64,000 bases of DNA, taken from assembly GCF_014649495.1 (NCBI RefSeq), contig NZ_BMTD01000016.1:62001-126000 (forward strand), written 5' to 3'. A model generated the notes under the pieces. It did no database searches, had not been told where the DNA came from, and saw only the letters and a list, made by a program, of their open reading frames with translations. Shown here one piece after another: positions 25,801 to 33,271 of this stretch. Numbering within the stretch: the first letter of the stretch is position 1; the number at the start of each line of letters is the position of its first letter. A program made the translations under genes and the position numbers. The stretch comes from Streptomyces filipinensis (GTDB lineage: Bacteria; Actinomycetota; Actinomycetes; Streptomycetales; Streptomycetaceae).

Positions 25801-26061
25801 AGCGCCGCCCCGGTGAACGGCGCCGCGTTCGTGCAGCACCGCATCGCCGCCGAGTCCGACGAGGTCTGGCAGCTGCTGGGCTCGGGTGCGCGGGTGTACG
25901 TCTGCGGTGACGGTGCCCGGATGGCGCCGGGCGTCCGGGAGGCGTTCCGCACGCTGTACCGGGAGCGCACGCCCGGCGGCGACGAGGCGGCGGCCGAGCG
26001 GTGGCTCGACGCGCTGGTGGCGGACGGGCGTTATGTGGAGGACGTCTACGCGGCAGGCTGA
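22879..26061 (+). CDS. Self-sufficient CYP102-type P450-CPR fusion
   Basis: This is a 1,060-residue cytoplasmic monooxygenase with the BM3 layout. The heme domain spans about 1-465 (I-helix AGHETTS, K-helix EALRLWP, heme loop PFGTGERACIG). An FMN/flavodoxin domain spans about 490-640 (VLFLHGSNYGTCRAFA), and an FAD/NADPH reductase the rest (RPRTYSVSSSPA for FAD, MVAAGTGLAPFRG and VYVCGDGARM for NADPH). Members hydroxylate fatty acids at subterminal carbons using NADPH with no other partner. The length matches the family (about 1,050). The ATG at 22879 fits the family N-terminus but lacks a strong ribosome site. All catalytic motifs are intact. Confidence 0.95.
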   Translation: MPPTAVHPDPAATLPGVPVVDITATGPGRTPLQQIMGLMRTHGPVLVRRLHGRDALFVADAGLVADLADEDRFAKHIGPALENVRSFAADGLFTAYNDEPNWAKAHDILMPAFALGSMRTYHPVMLKVARRLIESWDRAARAGRRVDVPDDMTRMTLDTIGLAGFGYDFGSFERDEPHPFVESMVRCLEWSMTQLARTPGEDHSAADAAFRADAGYLARVVDDVIASRTGTDQSGAEDLLGLMLSAPHPADGTTLDAANIRNQVITFLIAGHETTSGAMSFALYYLARHPAVLRLVQREADALWGDTADPEPSYDDIGRLTYTRQVLNEALRLWPTAAAFSRHAREDTLLGGRIPLAAGQAVTVLTPMLHRQPVWGDNPELFDPERFTAEAEAARPVHAFKPFGTGERACIGRQFALHEATMLLAMLVHRYRLHDHADYRLSVKETLTLKPEGFTLALTPRTPADRVHAPLPGALPAQSGRTSAPDPLPARVRPGTGVLFLHGSNYGTCRAFAAQLADEAAAVGCATEVAALDAYADGLPTGRPVVITAASYNGRPTDDAGAFTAWLDGTPDLTGVTYAVLGVGDRNWAATYQQVPTRVDARLAELGATRLTDRAAADASGDLSGTVREFTARMRAALLTEYGDPDTTQGAPADEPAHAYEVRTLAGGPLDALAQRHELVPMTVTEAYDLTAPDHPRTKRFLRVALPEGTTYRTADHLTVLPANAPGLVDRAVAAFGLDPDAVLDIRATRPRRDGLAVDRPLTVRELLTHHVEVQERPTARQLALLAEANPCPPERAALAALTGDDPRTLVELAEDHPALRGALGWPQLLDLLTPLRPRTYSVSSSPAVDAGHVDLMVSVLDAPARSGRGRYRGTGSGHLAALRPGDTVYARVQPCREAFRVDGSAPVVMVAAGTGLAPFRGAVADRAAARTAGAELPPALLYFGCDAPDADFLHAAELRDAEAAGAVSLRAAFSAAPVNGAAFVQHRIAAESDEVWQLLGSGARVYVCGDGARMAPGVREAFRTLYRERTPGGDEAAAERWLDALVADGRYVEDVYAAG

Positions 26062-26077
26062 GCCAGGGGCGGTCGTG

Positions 26078-26100
26078 CTTAGCTCACATCGTGAACTAAG
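26078..26100. promoter_or_regulatory. 23-bp palindrome before the ROK gene
   Basis: Arms CTTAG-C-TCAC (26078-26087) and GTGA-A-CTAAG (26091-26100) pair at nine of ten positions around a 3-bp centre. This TTAG-n-TCAC/GTGA-n-CTAA format is like operators of Streptomyces ROK regulators of the XylR type. It lies 75 bp upstream of the ROK gene, so autoregulation is likely. Confidence 0.7.
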
Positions 26101-26174
26101 TCCTGGGGGAATGTCCCCTTCCCCCGCCCGAAGGGGTATGTTGCAGGTCGGACACGGTTCGTGAAGGGAGCCGC

Positions 26175-27467
26175 ATGGCGGGGTGCAACGGGCGCACGGT
26201 ACGCGACCTCAGGCGGGGCAACCGCGCGGCCGTGCTGCGGAAGCTGTACTTCGACGGTCCCCTCAGCCGGTTCGAGCTGGGCCCGGCCACCGCTCTGAGC
26301 AGCGGCTCGGTCAGCAACGTGGTCGCCGACCTGATCGCGGACGGCCTGGTCGAGGAGGCCGGCAGCGTCGACTCCGACGGCGGCCGGCCCCGCACCCTGC
26401 TGCGCGTCGCCCCGGACAGCGGACAGATGATCGGCGTCGACGTCGGCGAAACCCGCGTCCGCGTCGAGCTGTTCGACCTGGCCCTGACGGAACTCGCCCG
26501 CACCGAACGCCGGCTGACCCCCCAGGGACGCTACGACGTCGAGGTGATCACCGGCCACATCCGCGACGGCATCGCCGAGGTCCTCGGCGCCCGACAGGCC
26601 GCGCCCGAGCGGCTGCTCGGCGTCGGCGTCGGCGTTCCCGGCATCGTCGAGCACACCCCGGACCGGGGCGCCGTCGTGCACGGCCAGACCATCGGCTGGG
26701 ACGCGGTCCCGCTGGAGCGGCTGCTCCGCTCGCAGTCCCGGCTGCCCGACGAGATCCCGTACCTCATCGACAACGGCGCCAAGACACTGGGCCAGGCCGA
26801 GATGTGGTTCGGGGCCGGACGCGGCGCCCGCAACGCCGTGGTCGTGCTCTTCGGCTCCGGCGTCGGCGCCTGTGTGGTCACCCCCGAGGTGGAGCACGGG
26901 CGGGCCGTCGAATGGGGTCATCTGACGGTACGGGTGCGCGGACGCCGCTGCCGCTGCGGCGCGCCCGGCTGCCTGGAGGCCTACGCGGGCGCCGAGTCGC
27001 TGCTCGCCCGCTGGCGGGAGGAGGGCGGACGGCCGCCCGAGGACACCGACGAGGAGACGGCGCTCACCGCGATGCTCGCCGCCGCCTACCCGCCCCCGGG
27101 CACCGGGCCCGACCCGGTCGCGCTGGCCGTCCTGGAGGAGACCGCCGAGTACCTCGGCGCCGGTCTGTCGGACCTGGTCAACCTCTTCCAGCCCGAGCGG
27201 ATCCTCATCGGCGGCTGGGCCGGGCTGCAGCTCGGCAGCCGCTTCCTGCCCGCCGTACGGCGCCACGTGGCGACGTACGCGCTGCGCCATCCGGCCGACA
27301 GGGTCACCATCGACCTCGGCCGGCTCGGCTCCGACGCGGTCACCGTCGGCGCGGCGATCCTGCCGCTGGCCGAGTTCTTCGCCAGCGGGGGGCACCGCCC
27401 CGAACGGGTCACGGATGACCCCGCACCCGCGTGGCGAACGGCACTTCGGCAGCGGACGCCGCGCTGA
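26175..27467 (+). CDS. ROK-family transcriptional regulator
   Basis: This is a 430-residue regulator with an N-terminal winged helix (FDGPLSRFELGPATALSSGSV at about 29-49) and a C-terminal ROK sugar-kinase-like domain. The ROK part has DVGETRVRVELFD (phosphate-loop region), GVGVGVPGIVE, and the zinc-binding motif CRCGAPGCLEAYAG. ROK regulators of this form sense sugars or sugar phosphates. No sugar transporter or catabolic gene adjoins it, so its targets besides itself are unknown. Start context: GGGAGCCGC before the ATG. Confidence 0.9.
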   Translation: MAGCNGRTVRDLRRGNRAAVLRKLYFDGPLSRFELGPATALSSGSVSNVVADLIADGLVEEAGSVDSDGGRPRTLLRVAPDSGQMIGVDVGETRVRVELFDLALTELARTERRLTPQGRYDVEVITGHIRDGIAEVLGARQAAPERLLGVGVGVPGIVEHTPDRGAVVHGQTIGWDAVPLERLLRSQSRLPDEIPYLIDNGAKTLGQAEMWFGAGRGARNAVVVLFGSGVGACVVTPEVEHGRAVEWGHLTVRVRGRRCRCGAPGCLEAYAGAESLLARWREEGGRPPEDTDEETALTAMLAAAYPPPGTGPDPVALAVLEETAEYLGAGLSDLVNLFQPERILIGGWAGLQLGSRFLPAVRRHVATYALRHPADRVTIDLGRLGSDAVTVGAAILPLAEFFASGGHRPERVTDDPAPAWRTALRQRTPR

Positions 27468-27554
27468 GGCCGATGGGCCACCAGAGGTGAGAGGCGCCGC
27501 TCGTCCGTGGCGCCGTCGTGACAGGTCGTGCCCGCGTCCCCCGGGAGCCGGTGC

Positions 27555-27593
27555 GGCGGCGGTCGTCGAGCCGCCGTGGCAGCGAGCGCCACG
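27555..27593 (-). terminator. Two adjoining hairpins after the small acidic protein gene
   Basis: GGCGGC/GCCGCC (27555-27575) and CGTGGC/GCCACG (27575-27593) each form a 6-bp perfect stem, 18-55 bases beyond the stop of the small gene on the - strand. Stems are short, so confidence is low. Confidence 0.3.
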
Positions 27594-27610
27594 ATCCGGC
27601 CACCGCTGCC

Positions 27611-27787
27611 TCAGGCCGTCGGTTCGTCCGCGTCCGGCGCGTCGGCCGCCGGGACCGCGTCGTCCTCGGGCTGCTCGTCCGGCGTGACCTCCCACGGGTC
27701 CTCGCCGGCGCCCGCCTGCTGGTCGGGCATGTCCCTCGGCACCGGACCGTTGTCGCGGTCCGGCTCGGGTTCCTGTGGTGCCGTCAT
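27611..27787 (-). CDS. Small acidic protein of unknown function (58 aa)
   Basis: A 58-codon frame starts MTAPQEPEPDRDN and ends DADEPTA. It is rich in D, E, P and A, has no cysteine, membrane span or signal, and is probably disordered. A strong ribosome site (GGGGAG) lies seven bases before the ATG, and third positions are almost all G or C, so it looks truly coding. The string VTPDEQPEDDAVPAAD has no known motif. It is 21 bp downstream of the SDR epimerase gene on the same strand and is probably co-transcribed with it. Confidence 0.65.
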   Translation of the reverse strand: MTAPQEPEPDRDNGPVPRDMPDQQAGAGEDPWEVTPDEQPEDDAVPAADAPDADEPTA

Positions 27788-27808
27788 GATGTGCTCCCCT
27801 CGGCCCGC

Positions 27809-28840
27809 TCAGCCGACCTTGTGTCCGCGCATCGGCTCGGTGTCCATCCCCGCGCCCTTCTGCAGGCCGTCCAGGAACTCCCGCAGCACCTCGGTCGCCG
27901 AGCGCCGCGGCTGCCAGCCCAGCTCGGTGTGTGCCCGGCCGCAGTCCATCAGCGGCAGCCGGAGCACCGCGTCGAACAGATGGGGCGAGGCCGGGAGCAG
28001 GTGCAGCCCCCAGGCCGCGGCGAGCGCCGACCGGGCCGCCGCGCGGGGCAGCCGTACCGGGCGGCTGCCCAGCAGCTCAGCGAGCACACCGGCGTCGAGC
28101 GGTGGGTCCGCCGCGAGGTTGAAGGCGCCCCGCGCGCTGTCCGAGGCCACCGCGAGCCGGTAGGCCTCCGCGGCGTCGTCCGTGTGCAGCGCCTGCACCC
28201 TGAGCCCCGGGACGTCCGGCAGGAACGGCAGCAGCTCCGGCCGGGCCAGCGGCCCCGGCAGGAAGCGCCCGCCGAAGATCCGCCGCTGTTCGCTCGCCGA
28301 CTGCCACTTGAACAGGAACGCCGGGCGCATCCGTACCACCCGCACCTCGGGATGGTCGCGCTCGAACACGTCCAGTGTGCGCTCCAGATAGGCCTTCTCC
28401 CGGCAGTACGCGGCGTCGGGCCAGCCGTGCGTCGGCCAGGACTCGTCCACCGCGTGGTCCTTCGGACCCGGCGAGTACGCGCCCACGGAGGAGGCGTGCA
28501 CCAGCACCGGCACGCGCGCCGCGGCGACCGCCTCGAACACCCGGATCCCGCCCAGCACATTGGTGCGCCAGGTGGCCGCCGGATCGTGCGTCGGCTGGAA
28601 GGCCCAGGCCAGATGGACCACCGCGTCGGCGCCCTCGAACCGCTCCGCGAGGCCGGCCTGCGCGGAGGCGATGTCGACCGCGGCCCACTCGGTCCTCGGC
28701 GGCGACCACTCGGGGGTGCGCCGGGCCAGTCCGCGCACCGACTTCACCCCCGGATCCTCCGAGAGCAGCCGCACCACACTCGTGCCGACATTGCCGGTGG
28801 CGCCCGTCACCACGACCCTTATGCCCGCTGCGCTGCTCAC
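27809..28840 (-). CDS. NAD-dependent epimerase/dehydratase (extended SDR)
   Basis: This is a 343-residue extended short-chain dehydrogenase. The NAD(P)-binding motif VVVTGATGNVGTSVVRLL lies near the N-terminus. Catalytic Ser/Tyr/Lys are suggested by HASSVGAYSPG and AAYCREKAYLE (the family's YxxxK). HLAWAFQPTHDP is also typical. The GTG at 28840 has GAGGAG five bases upstream. It is the first gene of a probable two-gene unit with the small acidic protein. The substrate, perhaps a nucleotide sugar, cannot be fixed. Confidence 0.85.
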   Translation of the reverse strand: MSSAAGIRVVVTGATGNVGTSVVRLLSEDPGVKSVRGLARRTPEWSPPRTEWAAVDIASAQAGLAERFEGADAVVHLAWAFQPTHDPAATWRTNVLGGIRVFEAVAAARVPVLVHASSVGAYSPGPKDHAVDESWPTHGWPDAAYCREKAYLERTLDVFERDHPEVRVVRMRPAFLFKWQSASEQRRIFGGRFLPGPLARPELLPFLPDVPGLRVQALHTDDAAEAYRLAVASDSARGAFNLAADPPLDAGVLAELLGSRPVRLPRAAARSALAAAWGLHLLPASPHLFDAVLRLPLMDCGRAHTELGWQPRRSATEVLREFLDGLQKGAGMDTEPMRGHKVG

Positions 28841-29013
28841 CTTCGGCTCCTCTCGGCCGACGCTTCGGCGGACGGCCGGGTACCCGGGGCCGGGCGCGCG
28901 CACACCCCGGCATGACGCCACAGGTAATCGACCCGTGCGCGCACCGCGGGGAGTATCGAGGACGTCAGCGACCGAGCCGCGTCGCACCTGGTCCACCGCC
29001 CGAGGAGGCACCC

Positions 29014-29892
29014 ATGCCGTACTTCGAGAGCCCCGTCGACGGTACCCGTCTGCACTACGTCGACCACGGTCCCGCGACCGGGCCCGTCGCCGTCTTCGTC
29101 GCCAGCGCGTACGTGGGCCACGAGATGTGGGAGTACCAGATGCTGCCCCTCGCGGAGGCCGGTCACCGTTGCGTCGCGCTGGACCGGCGCGGCCACGGTC
29201 GTTCCGACGACGCCTGGTCCGGCTACGACCTCGACACCCTCGCCGACGACCTGAACGCTCTGCTCGACCACCTCGACCTGCGCGAGGTCACCCTGATCGG
29301 CCACTCGGTCGGCACCGGCGAGGTGGTCCGCTGTGTGACCCGGCACGGTCTCGCCCGCGTGGCCCGTCTCGCCCTCGTCGCGGGAGTCAGCCCGGGCGTC
29401 GTCCGCTCGCCGGGCACCCCGGACGGCGTGGACCCGGAGGCCGTGCGGGCCGACGACGAGGTGTTCCGGCGGGACCGGGCCGCGTACTTCAGCGCTCTGG
29501 CCGACGACTTCTTCGCCGCCCACCTGCCCGGCAACCAGATGTCCCCGGCCTATGTCCGCTACCTGGTCGACCGTTGTCTGAGCGCCACCCCGCGTGCCGC
29601 GAACGGCGTCCGGGCCGTGGTGGCCGCGCTCGACCTGACCGAAGAGCTGCCCGCGGTGGATCTCCCGGTACTGGTGGTGCACGGCACCCATGACACCTCC
29701 GCGCCGCTCGCGCTCACCGGCGAGCGCGTGGCCCGGCTGGTGCCCGACGGCATCCTGAAGGTGTACGAGAACGGCGGGCACGGCCTGTTCGCCACGCACG
29801 CCGCGCGGCTGACCGCCGATCTGCGGGAGTTCCTCGACGCCGGGGCCGCGCGGGCCGCGGACACGGTCGGCGCCGCCGCGGCCGGCCGCTGA
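29014..29892 (+). CDS. Alpha/beta hydrolase (non-heme chloroperoxidase-like)
   Basis: This is a 292-residue cytoplasmic hydrolase of the bacterial haloperoxidase/esterase group. The nucleophile elbow is LIGHSVGTGE (about 97-106, Ser101), the acid is probably the Asp in VVHGTHDTSAPL, and the histidine lies in ENGGHGLFATHA. It begins MPYFESPVDGTRLHYVDHG, with GAGGAGG about six bases upstream of the ATG. It is divergent from the SDR gene and is followed by a strong terminator, so it stands alone. Confidence 0.87.
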   Translation: MPYFESPVDGTRLHYVDHGPATGPVAVFVASAYVGHEMWEYQMLPLAEAGHRCVALDRRGHGRSDDAWSGYDLDTLADDLNALLDHLDLREVTLIGHSVGTGEVVRCVTRHGLARVARLALVAGVSPGVVRSPGTPDGVDPEAVRADDEVFRRDRAAYFSALADDFFAAHLPGNQMSPAYVRYLVDRCLSATPRAANGVRAVVAALDLTEELPAVDLPVLVVHGTHDTSAPLALTGERVARLVPDGILKVYENGGHGLFATHAARLTADLREFLDAGAARAADTVGAAAAGR

Positions 29893-29902
29893 ACACGAAA
29901 GA

Positions 29903-29936
29903 GCCCCGGCCGTGACGGGGGAATCACGGCCGGGGC
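29903..29936 (+). terminator. Strong terminator after the hydrolase gene
   Basis: GCCCCGGCCGTGA (29903-29915) pairs perfectly with TCACGGCCGGGGC (29924-29936) across an 8-nt loop, a 13-bp stem starting ten bases after the stop. No T run follows. Confidence 0.8.
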
Positions 29937-30129
29937 GGTCCGGTGGTGGGCACGGATGGCGGTCGCCTCTCGGCGAAAGGCTCCACAGGGCTTCAGCCGA
30001 ACGATCGTCCCTGTGGGCGGAAGGTGAGGCCCGGGGACTCTGTCCCATCCGTACCCACGGTTGGTTCAACGGGCAACCACCCTGGGGTGGTCCGGTGGGC
30101 CAGGTGACCCGCGCCACCCTCGGTGGTGC

Positions 30130-30786
30130 TCAGGCCAGCGGACTCCCCTCGAGTCGTCCGAGCAGGTCGGCGGGGTCGGCGTAGACCGCCTCGGCCCCGG
30201 CCTCCGCCAGGTCGGCGCGGGGGATCCCGCCGCACAACACGCCCAGGCAGCGCACCCCGGCCGCGCTGCCGGCCCGCATGTCCCACACGGTGTCCCCGAC
30301 GAACACCGCCTGCGAGGCCGGGGCCCCGGCCAGTTCCAGGGCGAGTTCCACGGGCTCCGGGGCGGGTTTGCCCTCCCGCACGTCCTCCGCGCCGGCGATG
30401 TCCGTGATGGCGTCGTCGGCGTCGATCGCGCGGCGCAGCGCGCCCAGCTCGGCGCCGCTCGCCGAGGTGGCGAGGACGACCGTCCAGCCGTCGCGGTGCA
30501 GCCGGCGCAGCAGGTCCCCGGCCCCCGGCAGCGCGGGCAGCCGGTCCATGTACTGGCCGTACAGGGCCTTGTGCGCGGCGCTCAGCCCGGCGTCCCGGTC
30601 CGTGTCGCGGTCGTCGCCCAGCAGGTGGGCGATCAGGTCCGTGGAGGGGAGGCCGACGGCCCGGTGCACGGCGTGCATGGGCACGTCGTGACCGGCCTGG
30701 CGGAAGGCCTCCCACCAGGTGACGACGTGCAGGTGGTTGGTGTCGACGAGGGTCCCGTCGACATCGAAGACGGCGGCTCGCTGCAT
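30130..30786 (-). CDS. HAD-superfamily phosphatase (phosphoglycolate phosphatase-like)
   Basis: This is a 218-residue HAD hydrolase. Motif I is FDVDGTLVDTNHLH (nucleophile Asp), motif II LATSASG, motif III lysine in REGKPAPEPVELAL, and motif IV FVGDTVWDM. The cap domain inserted after motif I is the C1 helical type. It removes phosphate from small metabolites; the substrate is not evident. The ATG at 30786 (MQRAAVFDVDG) has AAGGAG upstream; earlier in-frame starts add a basic stretch not seen in the family. Confidence 0.87.
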   Translation of the reverse strand: MQRAAVFDVDGTLVDTNHLHVVTWWEAFRQAGHDVPMHAVHRAVGLPSTDLIAHLLGDDRDTDRDAGLSAAHKALYGQYMDRLPALPGAGDLLRRLHRDGWTVVLATSASGAELGALRRAIDADDAITDIAGAEDVREGKPAPEPVELALELAGAPASQAVFVGDTVWDMRAGSAAGVRCLGVLCGGIPRADLAEAGAEAVYADPADLLGRLEGSPLA

Positions 30787-30838
30787 CCCGGCTCCTTCCC
30801 TGGCGCCCGCTCGCACCCGGGTACCACGCCGAGCCGGG

Positions 30839-31879
30839 TCAGGAACCCGTCGCCCGCGCCGGCACCCGTCCCTCCCGGGTCCAGGCCAGCAGCTCATCGG
30901 CGGACCAGGTGGTCACCACCCGCTCGGGCGGCACCCCGCACTCCTCGGCCCGGGCGCAGCCGAGGATCTGCCAGTCCAGCTGGCCGGGCGCGTGTGCGTC
31001 GGTGTCCACGGAGAACAGCACCCCCGCGGCCACCGCCCGGCGCAGCAGCCGGCGGGGCGGGTCCAGCCGCTCGGGGCGGCTGTTGATCTCCACGGCCGTA
31101 CCGGACTCGGCGCAGGCGGCGAACACCGCGTCCGCGTCGAACTCCGACTCCGGCCGGCCCCGTCCGGTCACCAGCCGCCCGGTGCAGTGCCCGAGCACGT
31201 CGGCGTGCGGACTGCGCACGGCGGCCACCATCCGGCGGGTCATCGAGCGGGCGTCCATGCGCAGCTTGGAGTGCACGGACACCACGACCACGTCCAGCCG
31301 CCGCAGCAGCTCCGGCTCCTGGTCCAGCGAGCCGTCGTCGAGGATGTCGCATTCGATGCCGGTCAGCAGCCGGAACGGCGCCCACCGCGCGTTCAGTTCC
31401 GCCACCACGTCCAGCTGCTCGCGCAACCGCTGCGGCGACAGGCCGCGCGCCACGGTCAACCGGGGGGAGTGGTCGGTGAGGACCGTCCACTCATGGCCCA
31501 GCGCGGCCGCGGCCCGCCCCATCTCGTCGATCGGGCTGCCCCCGTCGGACCAGTCCGAGTGGGTGTGGCAGTCGCCCCGGATCAGCGCCCGCAGCTCCGC
31601 CCCGGGCCCCGACGCGGGCGCCGCACCGGCCTCCTCCTCCAGCTTGCGCAGATACCCGGGCACCTCCCCGGCCAGCGCCTCCCGCACCACCTGCGCGGTC
31701 TTGGGGCCCACCCCTTTGAGCGCCTCCAGGGTCCCGGCCTCCGCCCGCTCGGCGATCTCACCCTCGGGCAGTGCGGCCAGGGCCCGGGAGGCGTGCCGGA
31801 AGGCCTTCACCCGGTACGTGGGCGCCATGGCCCGCTCCAGCAGAAAGGCGATCCGGTCGAGAGCGGCGACGGGATCCAT
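30839..31879 (-). CDS. PHP-domain protein with PolX-like helix-hairpin-helix region
   Basis: This is a 346-residue protein. Residues 1-85 resemble the helix-hairpin-helix segment of PolX DNA polymerases (RIAFLLERAMAPTYRVKAF, TLEALKGVGPKTAQVV). The rest is a PHP metal-dependent phosphoesterase: GDCHTHSDWSDG, VLTDHSPRL, HSKLRMD, VDTDAHAPGQL. The nucleotidyl-transfer core of PolX is missing, so it is more likely a nuclease or phosphatase than a polymerase. It is 52 bp upstream of the HAD gene on the same strand; the two may form an operon. Confidence 0.83.
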   Translation of the reverse strand: MDPVAALDRIAFLLERAMAPTYRVKAFRHASRALAALPEGEIAERAEAGTLEALKGVGPKTAQVVREALAGEVPGYLRKLEEEAGAAPASGPGAELRALIRGDCHTHSDWSDGGSPIDEMGRAAAALGHEWTVLTDHSPRLTVARGLSPQRLREQLDVVAELNARWAPFRLLTGIECDILDDGSLDQEPELLRRLDVVVVSVHSKLRMDARSMTRRMVAAVRSPHADVLGHCTGRLVTGRGRPESEFDADAVFAACAESGTAVEINSRPERLDPPRRLLRRAVAAGVLFSVDTDAHAPGQLDWQILGCARAEECGVPPERVVTTWSADELLAWTREGRVPARATGS

Positions 31880-31900
31880 GCAACCAAGGTGGCACGAGAC

Positions 31901-31957
31901 GCCCCGACGGGGCGCGCGGAACCGCGCGACAGGCCACGACGCACCCGCGGCCCGCGG
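31901..31957 (+). repeat. Copy A of an interspersed Streptomyces repeat
   Basis: The segment contains a GCCCCGACGGGGC hairpin, then GGAACCGCGCGAC, then GCCACGACG and CCCGCGG. The same ordered blocks recur at 48587-48646. This type of intergenic element is familiar from Streptomyces genomes, usually next to gene 3' ends. Here it lies between two divergent genes. Confidence 0.6.
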
Positions 31958-32041
31958 TGCTCCTCACACCCGCGGCCGACGCCCGTTTGCCCACCCCGCC
32001 CCGGGGTACTGCGATGCCCACCGCGGCTGAGGAGGTCGGCC

Positions 32042-32827
32042 ATGCCAGGCGCAGCGATCGTCACCGGCGCAGACAGCGGAATCGGCCGGGCCACCGCCGT
32101 ACGCCTGGCCGAAGCGGGCCTGGACATCGGGATCACCTGGCACACCGACGAGAAGGGCGCCGAAGGAACGGCGGAGGAAGTGCGCCGCGTCGGCCGCCGC
32201 GCGGCCGTGGCCCGACTGGACCTCACCCGCCTGCCCGAGGCCGCCGACACGATCGACGAGCTCTGCGGCGCGCTCGGCCGTGTCGACGTCCTCGTCAACA
32301 ACGCCGGCACGGGCACCATGACGCCCTACCTGGACCTGACCCTGGCGGACGTGCGCCGCGTCCTGGACGTCGACCTCGTCGGCCCGTTCCTGTGCGGGCA
32401 GCGGGCGGCCCGGCGGATGATCCGGCAGGGCGACGGCGGCCGGATCGTCAACGCCTCCGTGCACGAACACCAGCCCCGTGTCGGTGCGGCCCCGTACTGC
32501 GCGGCCAAGGGCGGACTCGGTCTGCTCACGCAGGTGATGGCGCTGGAGCTCGCCGAGTACGGCATCACCGTGAACGCGGTGGCACCGGGTGAGATCGCCA
32601 CGCCGATGACCGGCCAGGAGGACATCGACGTGCACACCGAGCGCCGGCCGGGCGTGCCGCTCGGGCGGCCCGGCGACGCCCGTGAGGTCGCCGCGGTGAT
32701 CGCCTTCCTGGCGAGCCCGGACGCCTCGTACGTCACCGGGGCCTCCTGGAGCGTCGACGGCGGCATGCTCCGGATGGGCCCGCAGGCCGGATCGCACCTG
32801 ACCGGCGACGACTGGCGGCGTCCCTGA
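32042..32827 (+). CDS. Short-chain dehydrogenase (FabG/glucose-1-dehydrogenase-like)
   Basis: This is a 261-residue classical SDR. The cofactor loop is IVTGADSGIGRATAVRL, NNAG occurs as VLVNNAGTGT, and the catalytic Tyr/Lys are in PYCAAKGG (Y-x-x-x-K). The C-terminus GASWSVDGGM is typical. The usual catalytic serine before the tyrosine appears in VNASVHEHQP. The ATG at 32042 has GAGGAGG about nine bases upstream. No neighbour fixes its pathway. Confidence 0.88.
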   Translation: MPGAAIVTGADSGIGRATAVRLAEAGLDIGITWHTDEKGAEGTAEEVRRVGRRAAVARLDLTRLPEAADTIDELCGALGRVDVLVNNAGTGTMTPYLDLTLADVRRVLDVDLVGPFLCGQRAARRMIRQGDGGRIVNASVHEHQPRVGAAPYCAAKGGLGLLTQVMALELAEYGITVNAVAPGEIATPMTGQEDIDVHTERRPGVPLGRPGDAREVAAVIAFLASPDASYVTGASWSVDGGMLRMGPQAGSHLTGDDWRRP

Positions 32828-33003
32828 GCGGGTGCGGCCGCGGGCCACGGCGACGGGCACACCCGGGACGGCGAGACCTGCGGTCCGACGACATGCTCCG
32901 TGAGCACGTCACCCGCCGCCGCGACGAGATCACGTTCGGCCACCCGGCCAAGGGCGGCACCGGGACGGCTCCGGTGGATGACCCGTCGGCGCGCGTTGCG
33001 TTC

Positions 33004-33009
33004 TACCCT
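33004..33009 (+). promoter_or_regulatory. -10 box of a probably leaderless transcript
   Basis: TACCCT ends seven bases before the ATG at 33017, with TGACCC (32979-32984) as a possible -35 19 bp upstream. There is no ribosome site. Confidence 0.4.
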
Positions 33010-33016
33010 CGATGGC

Positions 33017-33262
33017 ATGACCGAACAAGCAGCTCCCCACATCTCCCATCCGCGGGTTCTGGTTCTCGGTGTGTGCCCGGGCAGGCCGGGCGAGCCGCCG
33101 TTCCGGATCATGGAGATCGACGGTCAGGTGGTCGGTGAGGCCAGGACCGTCACCGACGTGCTGGAGGCGGCCGCGTCCTACGGCATCACCATCCACGACC
33201 TGGACGATCCGGACGTGGTCCGCTTCGTGGGCGGTGACAAGTACACCTGGACCCTGCGCTGA
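33017..33262 (+). CDS. Small conserved hypothetical protein (81 aa)
   Basis: The product is 81 residues and soluble, with no signal or cysteine cluster beyond one Cys. Sequence features are VLVLGVCPGRPGEPPFRIMEIDG and VTDVLEAAASYGITIHDLDDP. The pattern suggests a small alpha/beta fold but no family is recognised. It lacks a ribosome site and is probably translated from a leaderless transcript starting near the ATG. It converges on the GH16 gene, nine bases separating the stops. Confidence 0.65.
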   Translation: MTEQAAPHISHPRVLVLGVCPGRPGEPPFRIMEIDGQVVGEARTVTDVLEAAASYGITIHDLDDPDVVRFVGGDKYTWTLR

Positions 33263-33271
33263 GCCGACGCC

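Noticed and set aside
30839..31879. PHP protein called DNA polymerase PolX
   Set aside because: The nucleotidyltransferase core is absent; only the hairpin and PHP parts are present.
32893..33016. Small gene starting MLREHVTRRRDEITFGHP
   Set aside because: No ribosome site, and its frame runs on into the 81-residue gene out of phase without any family resemblance. Not strong enough to report.
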